From Sarcocystis neurona (taxonomy: Eukaryota > Apicomplexa > Conoidasida > Eucoccidiorida > Sarcocystidae): a DNA stretch of 64,000 nt. The stretch's first letter is position 1. Every line of letters starts with the position of its first letter. Both the position numbers and the translations under genes were made by a program. Positions 11,746-22,900 of the stretch are shown one piece after another. The stretch covers positions 8,959,896 to 9,023,895 of the forward strand of contig KL647289.1 in assembly GCA_000727475.1 (NCBI GenBank), given 5' to 3'. Below the pieces are notes generated by a model that was not told the DNA's origin, made no database searches, and saw only the letters and a list, made by a program, of their open reading frames with translations.

Positions 11746-14700
11746 ATGGCGGCACCGGAGCAGCAGGAATCGCAGCGGTACCAGGAACTGCAGCTGCCAG
11801 AGCACTTTGTGGGGGGAGGGCACCCCCACCAGCCGGAGCAGCTGGAACAAGAGCAGCGGCAGCCACGTCAGCAGCAGCAGGTCCGCGTGCAGCGACAGCA
11901 GCATCCGGTGTGTCTCAGTCCTAGTGTTCCTGCACAGCAGCAGTACGTCCCGCTAGGACAGCAGGACCAGCAACTTCTCCCTCCAGAGGAGCAGCAGCAG
12001 CAGCGGCTTTTCCCTCTCCCCGCATCTGCACACGACTACGGCGGGTGGCAGGAGGAGGAGCAGCAGCAGGATGCCGCCGTGCACCAGCAGCTGCTGCTGC
12101 AAAAGCAGCAACACACCTGTCCTTGGCAGCTGCCACCAGAGCAGAGGCGACTCGACCAGCAGTCCCAGCCGCTGGGGGAGGGGGAGCCGACCCACGCTCT
12201 GTTGCTTGAAGCCTACCGCAGGCAGCAGCAGGCATCGATCAACGAGCGGTGGCACCAGCAAAGTATCGACTCCGTAGACGCTGGGCAGCGCAGTCTACAG
12301 CAGCTACAGCAGGCAGCACTGCAGCAGCAGATTTACAGATGTCTGCGGTCCCGAAATCACTGCTGCTGCGGACAAACTTCTGATGCTTCTATGCTGAGAG
12401 TTGCGCGACCCGCAGCAGCTGCAGCAGCAGGTGCGGAGATATCTCGTCTCTCTTCGGCTGCCCCTTCTGCCGGCCTTGTCTTTCCTGCTGCTGCTGCTGG
12501 TCACCCGCTGCTGCTGCATATCGCAGAGCGGCTGCAAGAGCATCCCCTAGTTCGTGCTCCCGGTGAATCGGAACGTCGCGAGGCAGGAGCACCAGCAGCA
12601 GATGGCGCAGCAGCCGCACGAAGGAAGGGCAGACGGGCAGCCGCAGCAGAGAATGCTGCAGCAGCAGTCGGAAGAGCACCTGCAGGCGCCGCTGAGGAAT
12701 GCGCAGCAGCACCAGCAGCAGGTAATCCGTCATTGAGATGCCCGATGCATGCTCCCAACTTGGCTGCCAACGGCAGCAGCAATGGGACGTGGCTGGCTAG
12801 TCAGGAGCAACAGCTGCGTGGGAGGACGCTTCCATCTCTGCGCACGGCGGTGCAAGAGCAGCAGCAACCGCAGCAGCACCAGCAACAGCAGTCGATGGAC
12901 GGCCAGCAGCTGCTCTCCCTTTCGCAGCAGCGTCAGCAGCAGTGGCAGCAGCACCAGCAGGGAGAAGAAGGAAACGAAGAGCAGCAGCGCCCGCAGCAAG
13001 GCCGTCAGCAGCAGCAGTCTCAGCAACAGCTGCAGAAACAGCAGCAGCAACCACAGCAGCACCAGGGACAGCAGCAGCAGCAGCGGCATCAGCAGCAGAC
13101 ACAGCAGCAAGATCCGACCGCGTGGGAGCAAGCGTACTGGCGTCACTGGCAACAGAAGCAGCAGATCAAGAGGAGAGCAGCAGCTGGCTTCTACTCCTGC
13201 CCGACATATCGCGGGACTGACTTCCACGTCGGCTATCCTGCAGCGGGAAACCCGTATGCTGGTGCAGCACGTGCTGTTGCTGCCCCGTCCCAGATAGTAA
13301 CGCCTTTGCCGGATTCCTCCTCGCCTCTCGACAACGAGCTACTGTACTGCTGCTCATTTGGTCCCTCTCCCCAAGCTGCGCCCGTCTCGTCTGGTGTCTG
13401 TGTCTTCCCCGGTGTCTCTTCCTTCCCTGGTATTACTGCCTCACCTGGTGCTTCAGCCTCCTCCTTCTCGAACAGTTTGACTGAGCGCTCAGCTATAGCC
13501 ACTGCTGCTGCGCCCCACGCTGCTGCTGCACCCGCCGCTGCTGCTGCGCCCCCCGCTGCTGCTGCGCTCCCCGCTGCTGCTGCGCTCCCCGCTGCTGCTG
13601 CGCTCCCGTTGCTGCTGCGCTCCCGCTGCTGCTACGCTCCCGCTGCTGCTGCGCTCCCCGCTGCTGCTGCGCCTCCCGCTACTGCTGCACCCGCCGCTAC
13701 TGCTGTGCCCGCCGGTGCTGCTGCTGTTGCTGCCTTTGGCACCGCTACCTCTGCGCCACCTACTGCGACTGCGCCGTCTGCTGTTGCTGCTGCTACGACT
13801 CTACCAGCGGCTACCGAGCCTGAGTCTGCAGCCCCGTCTGCTGCCACTGCCATTACTACTGCTGCTGCGGACGTGGCTTCGTCTTCGGGGGAAAGGTCGC
13901 AGAATACGGTGCACGTGCTGTCAGCAGCCGTTCCAACTGCTCAAGCTGCATGCGGCATCCTTGGCAGCAACAGCGCCGATAGCAGGACTACCGTCGTCTG
14001 CAGCGGGTGCTCCTGTGAGAGCAACAGCACTTGCAGCAGCAGCAGCACTTGCACTTGCACCAGCGCCCGCCACCCAATTGCCTTCACGTCTGTCCGCGCC
14101 GCAGCAGCGGCAGCTGATGCAGCAGAGTTGCATGACTCGTCGGCAGAAGCACCAAGTGCACAAGAGGTAAAAGCAACTCTAGGCGCCGCACCAGGAGCAA
14201 CAGCAGCAGGAGCAACAGCAGCAGCCTCAGGAGCCTTAGCAGCTACTGCGAGAGAGGCCCCAGTACCTGCTGCCAGGGGGGCGACAGCTGCGACACAGGC
14301 TGCAGCAGACGCACAAGCCCGTGCAGCAGAACCAGGTGCTGCAGCAGCAGTTCCTTGGTGGATCAGCGGCCTGCCACGGGAGTCTGCAGCTGCAGTGTAT
14401 CAGCGTCGGCGCACTGCTGATGTCCCGGCGACCTACTACACTGCTGCGACGGTAGCAGGAACCGGCGGCGCGTTTTTAGCTGCCGGTGCCGTCGTCACTG
14501 CGCCGCCGACTCCTGCTGCTGCTGCTGCTCTTGACCGAGGAGACGCAGCTGTTCTGCGCGCTCCTGCAGCAGCTCCTGCGTCCTTTCCTGTTGCACGGCC
14601 GGGGGCTTCTTTAGCTTCTGTGGCAGAAGCTGCAGGCGGCAGCATCCCTGCGCAGCAAGCTCCCGCTGTTTCTTCTGCAGCACCTTCTCTAGAGCCCGGG

Positions 14701-17016
14701 GGTGACGCATTTCACGGCGTACGCACATTTGGCAGCTACGTGCAGAGACCGGGAGCCGCGTCGCAGCTGCTCGAGGCCCCCAGCAGCAACGCCGTGACAG
14801 TCCGTAGCACCAGCCTCTCGTATGCTGACAGAGAGAATAGCAGCAAATGCTGCTTCCCTCATGACAGCGACAGTAGCAGCAGCAGCGGCCCACCCCACAA
14901 CGGCCCTATCAATCCGGACATACCCAGCAGATGCGGTTCACACAACAGCAGTTGCAGAGAGAGATGCAGCGACGTGACCGTCCCCGGTTTTCTTAGCGGT
15001 GAAGGGGCTGCTGCAGCTGTAGATGCTGCTGAAGTGTCTGGCGGTGCCGGTGCTGCTGCTGCTGATGCTGATGCTGGTGTTGCCGGTCCTCAGATCGCAA
15101 GGGCCACCGCTGCTGCAGCAGCACGGCTGCTGTGCACAGCATCAGGACAACCGTTGCTGCTGTCGAGTGGCTCTGCGCCTGGCGCCGACTCCGCCCGTGC
15201 TGCAGGACTCGAAGCAACAGCAGCCTCTGCAGCAGCGTCAGTGCTGGAAGGATATGCAGCAGTAGCGCAGGCAGCAGAGGAAGGGGGCAGAGGAAATTTC
15301 GTCTTCCGTTGTTCTCCGCTTGCGCCGCCGTGCAGCGGCAACTCCCTGGTGCAGGCGCCTGCTGCTGCAGACGCGTCTGCTGCTGGTGCGGCTCAGGAAC
15401 CGTACGAACCTAAAGCGCAGGGCCCCACGTTACCTGTTGCCTGCAGTGCTGCTGCTGCTTCTTCTTGTGGTCGGAGTCTTGTGGAGGCGGGAGGCGCTCG
15501 CTTTACCGCAGCTCCTGATCCGACTGTTGCTGCTGCTGCTCTGACAGCGCCTCCTCCGTCGTTTCACTCGCTGCTTGCTGCTGCTGCTGTGTCACCGGTG
15601 GCGGCTGTTGCTGCGGAGACTGCGGCACCTGGTGCTGGTGGTGGTGGTGTGCCGTCCTCTGTAGCCGCTGCTGCTGCAGGGAGAGATCTGGCTGCTGGTG
15701 CGTCTTCCCCAAGAAAAGGCGCTGCAGGTGCTGCCCCTAGCTTTCCAGTTTCCGCAGCAGGTGCAACCGCACGAGGACCTCTGCGTGAGCTGCTGCTGCT
15801 GCAGCGACAGCGGCATCTACAGCAGCAACAGCAGAAACATCCGCTTGTGGAGCAGCAGCAGGAGCAGCAGGAGCGAACCCAGGGCTTCCAGCAGCATCAA
15901 CAGCTGCTGCAGCTGCGGTTGCGGCGGTACCAAGACAGGCAGCTGCAGCAACAGCACCTGGAACGGCAAGACTCGACTCTGCGGCTGCAGCAGCTGCAAG
16001 AGCGTCGGAAGCAGCAGCACGAGTGTCTGCCGCAGGGGGTGCAGCGGTGGCAGCAGGAGCACGAGGAAGGTGTGTTCGAGCAGCAGCAACCTGAAAATCA
16101 CCTGCAAGTCGAGCGACTTGAGCAGCAGAAGTGTCTGCGGCAGCAGGTGGGAAATCCGCAGCAGCAGCAGCAGGAGAACGGATACGACGAACTGCTGGCA
16201 GAGGCGCAACACATGGGGCTGCACGCCGCGCGTCAGCTGCAGCCACGACTGCCACAAGAACAGGAAGAGATGCAGGAAATGGAGCAGCCAATCACCGGGG
16301 AGGGGCAGGAAGAACAACAAGAACAGCAGCAGCAAGGAGAGGTGCTCGAGCTGCCTTTGATGTGTGAGTGTGGGATGAGGAGCAACAGCAACGCCTGGGG
16401 TTCCTGCTGCCGTTTCTGCTTGACGTGTCCAGACTGCGGCTGCTATTTGCTGCAGGAGGACCCAGCGGAAACGGCAGCAGCAGCGCCTGCCGCATGGGCG
16501 TGCGAAGGTGGAGCAGCGATAGCAGCAGCTGAAAAGGTGGCAGCAGAACGAAAAGGAGCAGCAGAGAGAAGCAACCAGTGGACAGAAGGGGAAGCGAGGG
16601 GATGCAGCAGTGGAAGCGAAAGTCAAAGCACCTACAGTAGCAACAGCCACCGCTACAGTAGCAGCGGCAACAACGATGACCGCTGCTGTAGTGGCTACCA
16701 CCGGCAGGACGGCAGCAGTGACAGCTGCAAATTTCAAGACGACAGCCTGAGTCATAGCAGCGTCTACAGCAGCAGCTACATCTATGGGGCCGCCGCAGGA
16801 AACAGCCAGACGTGTCCCAGCGGCGACGCGGCGGCGTGTCTGCCGGATCATTCGGGATCGGCGAAGAGCGCCAGCAACAGCAGCAGGTACGACTCCAGAA
16901 GCAGCTACGGCAGCGACAGCAGCAGAGACAGCAGCAGCGGCCAATACCACCTCGACTCCAGCAGCTCCAGCAGCAGTTTGCAGGCTGTCCAGGCGGGCCG
17001 ACGGAAACGAGAAGAA
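11746..17016 (+). CDS. Gln/Ala/Ser-rich open frame, separate gene or N-terminal extension of the karyopherin
   Basis: This frame is open with no stop from 11,548 and the first ATG is at 11,746 (MAAPEQQESQ). It runs on in the same frame through the karyopherin start at 17,017 to a stop at 20,718, the longest frame in the window. The first part is Gln-rich with non-repetitive stretches such as HDYGGWQEEEQ and INERWHQQSIDSVDAG. A poly-Ala/Pro block follows (13.5-13.9 kb), then mixed Ala/Ser. A single cysteine cluster lies at 16.36-16.45 kb and a Ser-rich tail precedes 17,017. No known family matches overall. The non-repetitive islands argue for translation of at least part of it. I cannot say whether it forms one polypeptide with the karyopherin or contains unrecognised introns. 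Confidence 0.4.
13500..13740 (+). repeat. 18-bp Ala-Leu-Pro minisatellite with 17-bp units
   Basis: Tandem units of GCTGCTGCTGCGCTCCCC encode AAAALP. Three consecutive units are 17 bp, one C short, which together remove 3 nt and restore the original frame. The peptide therefore passes from AAAALP through LLLRSRCCYAP and back to AAAALP. Confidence 0.8.
16360..16452 (+). other. Compact cysteine cluster (zinc-binding-like)
   Basis: The frame reads MCECG, then ten residues, then CCRFCLTCPDCGC. The core is C-x2-C-x2-C-x2-C preceded by C-x-C. The tail CRFCLTCPDC resembles the cysteine-rich N-terminal module of dynactin p62 (DCTN4), whose core also follows C-x2-C-x2-C-x2-C. The rest of a p62 protein is not found downstream, so this is only a motif-level resemblance. 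Confidence 0.3.
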
Positions 17017-19978
17017 ATGTATATGAATCAATATGCCGAGTGCCGTAGCCTGCTGGAACAGCTGGCCAGTCCTGCAGCCAACGTGAGGCAGCCGGCCGAG
17101 AAGCTGATAGCAACAGCAACTTTTACGTCGCCAGGTGTTCTGCTGGCGCTGACAGCTTTCGCTGTTGCCGGTGACAGCGAACGAAACTTCGTACTCGCAT
17201 GCCTCCACGCCCACCATCACGGGGAGAGACACGCAGCCGCCGCACAACAGCAGCAGCAACGAGAACAGCAGCAGCAGCGAGAACTGCAGCAGCAGCGAGA
17301 ACTGCAGCAGCAGCGAGAACTGCAGCAGCAGCGACAAGGGCAGCAGCAGCGAGAACAGCAACAGCAGAAGGATCGAGAGCAGGACCAGCAACAGGAACGA
17401 GGGCGGCAGCAGGAGGGACGAGAGCAGTGCCAACAGCAGCGAGCGCGCCAGCAGCAGCCAGACTTCGAACAGCAGGAGCGAGACTGGCAGCAACGGCAAC
17501 GCGAGTGGCAGCAACAGAAGCAGCAGCATCAGGAGATGCATCAGGAGAAGAAGGAAGATGGGGCGCAGGCGGAGCAGCTCGTGACGCCTCGGTATGAACA
17601 TGAGGGCGACCAGCAGCTACAACAAAAGACAGCAGTCTGCCCTGGGAGACTGGCGGATCTGAGCAAAGGCAGCAGCCACAGACACACATATGTGAACGGA
17701 GGAGGAGAGAGGAGAAGGAGCAGCAGCAGCACAGGGAGTAGCAGTAGCGGGAAGGACGAAGATGAAGAAGAGGAGGCCATGGACTCGGGAGCAGGCACTG
17801 CACCTAATGCGTGGGGCAGCTCCTCGTACAAAGACAGAGGAGCCGACACCTTGCGCCTGCTGGCAGCAACAGCAGCACGGCGCGAAGACACAGCAACAAC
17901 GGCAGCAGAGAGAAGAGCAGCAGCAGCTGGTCCGGACGCAGAAGACGAAGAAGAAGAAGAAGAAAAAGCGTCAGCACCAGCAGCGTGTGTACACGGTGGA
18001 GAACGAGCAGCAGGAACAGCACCTGTTGGGAGAAGCGTTGCAACAGCAGCTCGCCAGCTGACGGTAGGCGCTGCTGCTGAAAAAAGAGAGAGCGGCACGT
18101 GCACGTTGCCCCTCTCACAGATGCGGCTGCGGGAACTGAGCAGCACGAGTAGCAGCGATGGCGCGGCCTCTCCCGCAGCAGCAAGGAGAGTTGCGAGTTC
18201 CTCTGCTTCTGCGTGGCAATGTAGCAGCAGCAGCACTCTTCCCACCGGAGCAACTGGCGTTGCGGCATGGCGACGGAACGTTTCTCTCCCTGCTGCTGCA
18301 GCAGCAGCATGTAGGCGGCCAGATATGAAGCGACGTGCCCGCTGCAGGGGAGCCGCCAGCAGCAGGAAGATCCAGGCTGCCACCCGGCGCAGGAGCAGCA
18401 ACAGCAAGAAGAGGAGGCGGGGAGAGGTTCACTTGAAGAACAGCTGCAGCAACTGCAGCCGCAGCAGCCAGAGGCCGCTGGCCTGGAGAGTTGCAGGAAG
18501 CAGCCTCAGCGGCAGTGGAACCTGCGCTGCACTGCAACAAGCTGCCAGTCGAACGTACAAGTACAAACTGACGTGCAACAGCCGTAGCAGCAGCAGCAGC
18601 AGGGGTAGAGGAGCAGCAGCATGTAGAAGCAGTCGCAGCAGAAACCTTCCCGTCGAGAACGTCAGCAGACAGAGAAGTCCGAGGAGCAATTGCTGTTCTG
18701 CATCCCTGAACGCAATCCCGTCCGGTTGTGTGCAGCTGGTGCACGACCCCTGGCTGAGCCACGAGGCTGCTGCTTCTTTCTCGTCTTCGGTGCAGCAGCA
18801 GAAGCAACAGAACGGATCGACTCCTGCTGCTGCTCTCTTCTCGTCGCCGCTGCGAAGCCAGCAGCCGGAGCAACAACGCCAGCAAGCATCCCCAGCGTGG
18901 GCGCGTCCGGCGCAGCAGCCAGAACAACAGACGCAGACGTTGCAGCGGCAGCAGCAGCAACAGCGAGGGCCACCGCAGCGTGGGGAGCAGCGCGGCGGGG
19001 GCGTGCCGAAGAGCGACAGCCGAGATGGAGGAGAAGCAGCTGCCGGCGCCAGAGGAAGGGAAAGGAGACTTTTCGTTGGGAAGACACCCGACAGTAGCAG
19101 CAGCGACCATGACGCCGCAGTTGCGGCTTCTCCATTTCCTGCTGCAGCAGCAGGACTTCCACCTGCATCAGCGGCTGCTGCTCTTGCTGGTACGGGAACA
19201 GGCCAGCACTTGCTGCAGAGCGTGTACCTGCTGCGTCCTACGCCGCCGTGGGCAATACCGTTAGTAGCTGTCCGCCTTTCTGTATGCATTGGAGCTGCTG
19301 CGTACGAGGCAGCCAAGAAGCAGCCGCTGCCGTTGCTGCAGCTGCAGCTGCTGCAGTTGCCCGCTGCTGCCTGGACGGGATGTGCAGCAGTTGCTGCTGA
19401 CGTGCCGCTGCTGACTCCTGCTTCAGCAGCTCGCGCGCACTCGCGCGGCTCAGCTGCTGCCGGTGCTGCTGTGGTCGGGGGTGCTGTCAGTAGAAGTGCT
19501 GCTGCAGCGTCGGCGAAAGGCGTAGCGGGAGAAAGAGCCGCGACTTGTGGAGGAGGAGCAGTAGCGGCAGGAGCAGCAGCACCAGAAGCAGCAGCACCAG
19601 AAGCAGCAGCACCCAAAACAGCAGCGGCAGAAGCAGCAGCGGCAAGGCGTCTTGCTGACGAGGAGCAGCAGCTGCATGTGGCAGTGGTGCTACAGCAGCA
19701 GCCGTCAAGGCAGGCAGGGACGATGCAGGCAGCTGCAGGAGACGGAAGCGGTGGCGCTGCAGCAGGAGAAGCAGCAAGGAACGACAGCGATACGGTGCTG
19801 CTGCAGCTCCTGTGCGCGTCGTTAGTCCTGAGACGGCTGGTGCGACTTCACTGGCAGCAATTTTCTCCCGTGGAACGCTGTTGCTGCTGCTTCCTGCTGC
19901 TCCATGCAGGCCCACTCCACAGAGCTGTTCGTCTGCGCTCGCACCTCTGCCTCCTCCTGGCTGCTGTGCTGCTGGCGC
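17017..19978 (+). CDS. Karyopherin exon 1: N-terminal HEAT repeats
   Basis: ATG at 17,017 ([10 protein letters not shown]) begins the typical importin-beta N-terminal helix pair: [17 protein letters not shown], then LLALTAF and ERNF. The next expected helix ([16 protein letters not shown]) appears only at 19,807 in the same open frame. The 2.6 kb between is a Gln/Arg/Ser/Ala low-complexity stretch. It is either a translated insertion or a phase-0 intron (ERNF|GTACTC to CTGCAG|CTC). The exon ends after AAVLLA at a GTAGCA donor in phase 1. Confidence 0.5.
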
Positions 19979-22900
19979 GTAGCAGCAGCAACAACTGCGG
20001 CAGGAGCAGCAACTGTCTCGAGGGAAGGAACGACCCTCGCAGGCGAGAGAACAGCAGAGCGGATCGACAACGGCGTGACAGCGGCAGAGCAAGAAGCGGC
20101 GCAACAGGTACCAGCAGCAGCAGCAGCGCGACGGATAGGCCCACCAAACAGGCAGCAGCAGTGCAGTATGAAGCGACAGAAATGAGAAGCAGCACCACCA
20201 GCACAAGCGACACTAGCGGCGCACGTAGCAGGAGCAGTACACGCCGCAGCAGTAGTGTAAGCAGCAGGGGAAGTACAAGCAGCAGGAGTAGTACAAGCAG
20301 CACCAGCAGCGCAAGTAACGGGGGCAGCAGCAGCAGCGCAGGCAAGGGGGGCAGTACACACAGCAGGAGCAACGCAGGAGCAGTCCAAGCAGTAGGAGCA
20401 GTACAAACAACAGACGCAGTACAAACACCAGGGGCAGTGCAAGTGATGGCAGCGCCGTGTCGCAGAAGCAGCAGTATCACCGACAGAACCCGCGCGAGCA
20501 GTACGACCAGCGACAACGCAGCGGAGAAGCACAGGCATATAAGCAGCAGTGACGAGACAGCAATAGCAGCAACACAGCAGAGGCGTTTACGTGTATACCG
20601 AGTCGCAGACCACCCTGCTGGCTGTATTTTTGTTCCTCTGTACAGAGGAGTGCCCGCTTGCGTTTCCGTCTATATACTGCAGGCGCTGCAGCAACCACGC
20701 TGGCTGTCCACGATGTAGAAAACGAATGAAGCGTTGGCGCTGCTGTGCTGCTCCCGGTGCCTTGCTGTTCCGCTGCAGATCCTTGGGAATCCTGCGTGCA
20801 GGGCAGGCAGCAGCGGGCGGGCGTGACATGGCAGGCGGAGGAGGAGGAGCAGCAAGAGCAAGGAGAAGAGCAGGACATGCAGCAGCGACAGGAGCCGCAG
20901 CAGCCGCTGCAGCCGACGCAGCAGCAGCCCTCCCCAGCAGCGTCCAGCCGCGCGCAGCCCCTGGACGCAAGCGCCGCGGCGAAGACCAGCTGCGGCGGCA
21001 GTCTGAGCGACGGCAGCGACGGCAGCAGAAGACAAGGAGCAGCCGGTGCAGCCGCAGAGACAGCCGGCATCCTTCATGCCACAGATGCTGCGCCAGAGAG
21101 CGAAGGCTGGCCAGAGCTGGAAACGCAGCTGCTGGTAAGGCATTGCAGGTGCAGCAGCAGGACGCAGCCGTGAGACACTGAGCCATGGCGAGCAGCAGCA
21201 CAGGGCTGCTGCTGCTGCACCACAGCAGCAGCACACATGCAGAGATAAGGACGGCCGCGTATATTCACGTTCCTATCCTACAAGCACGTACAGGAAAGAT
21301 GTACCAGCACCTGTGTGGGCAAAAATTTCTCCACGAAAGTACACTCATACTTTCAAGCACGGCTCTCTTCACAGACGCCTGTGTATGTACAAACGCGTCT
21401 TCTGTATAGCTGTATATTACTAGGAGCGACTCCCTCCGTAGATGCCGATACGTGTGCATGCATGCACATGTAGGAGTATATTTTAGCACGGCGATTTACT
21501 CAGCTATCTATGAACAGTCGTAAGAACAACTCGCTCCATAGATGCCAATACGCATATGTGTATGTATGTGTAGGACTGTATGAGCCTGGACTCCTCGCCC
21601 GGTAGACGCCGTTGCGCATAGACGTAGGTGTGTGTGCTGAAAAGCATATGAATACTCTCAAGAAGTACTCCCCCACGTAGGCCGTTGCATAGACGTGTGT
21701 ATGTGTATATATATAGATATTAGCATTTTCACGACCTGCTCGCCCTCCACACACGCCTGTGTATAGAGAACGAGACTGCAGCAGGACTCGGGTGTATGAC
21801 GTGCGTAGGCGGTAGGAGGAGGTTTCTGCTGCACCAGGGCCGCCCCGCAGAGGGGCACGCCAGAGAATTTGAAGAAGCAGCAGCAGAGCAATGACTGCAG
21901 CTGACACGTCCGCCACAGACCCGCTTCGCGGAAACGTGTGCGGTTGAGAGTTGCTCGTCGTCTGTCTCTTCGGCGGAAAAGGCAGCAAGGCTGTTGCCAC
22001 ACTTCAGAAGCTGCTGCTGCAGCTGCGAAACAGCTGTGCTCACAGCCGCTCCACGTTGCTGCAGCAGAGGCTCACACGACGCACGCCGGATGCAGCTGCG
22101 GAAAGTCGCCGCATATGCAGTGCAGCACTATCCTGGTAGAGACGTCACCCTCCTCACGAGGATGCAAACATCGAGACGTGTTTTTCCCTCTGTGCGCATG
22201 CATGCTGGTGAGTATAATATATGCACGTGAACGGATACGCATGCTTCTTTCTGGGCGCGCGCAGACGTGTGTGTGTGTATGTGTGTGTGGGTGTGTGCTG
22301 CGGTGCGCGTGTTGCTGCTCGTGCTGTTGAGTAGGGCTTGCTGCTGCTTTCTGTGCTGCCTGGCGTGTTGCTGCTGCGCCGTCCGGCTACTGCTTCTTCG
22401 GAGGAGGCGACGGTGGCTGCTGGCACGCTTTCGCCTGCTGCGCGGCGACCAGCTGTTGCTCCAGCCGCAGCAGTCGGTCGAGCCAAGGTCGTAGCAGCGG
22501 GAGCCGCGGGGGCGGCAGCAGCAGCGTCGACAGGTGCAGCGTCTACAGCCGCAGCATCGACAGCAGCAGCGTCGACAGCAGCAGCAGCAACTTGGAAGAG
22601 AGCCAGCGGAAGACCAGAGACGCGAGGTGCAGGCGCACGACGTTTTGCTTGCGACTTTGCTGCTGCTGCTGCGTCGCATGCAGTTGACTTCGCCAGTCTA
22701 AAGGCGGCGCAGCAGCAGGTGCTGTCGCTGCTGCTACCGCTGCTGCAGTGCTTGTTTGAAGATGCACCTGGGGCGCTCTTGCTGGCAGCTTTTTCTGGGG
22801 GAGACTGCCCGGCAGCCGCGACCGCGAGAAGCGGGAGGACGGCCTCGCGGCCGCTGCCATTCGCCTCGCAAGTGTCTAGGAGAGCTAGCCGCTGCACTGC

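Noticed and set aside
11158..11904. Minus-strand Ala/Leu-rich frames near the start of the Gln-rich frame
   Set aside because: They mirror the plus-strand CAG runs and lack any recognisable motif.
16360..16452. Calling the 11.7-17.0 kb frame a dynactin p62 gene
   Set aside because: Only the short cysteine core resembles p62; the rest of that protein was not found downstream in any frame.
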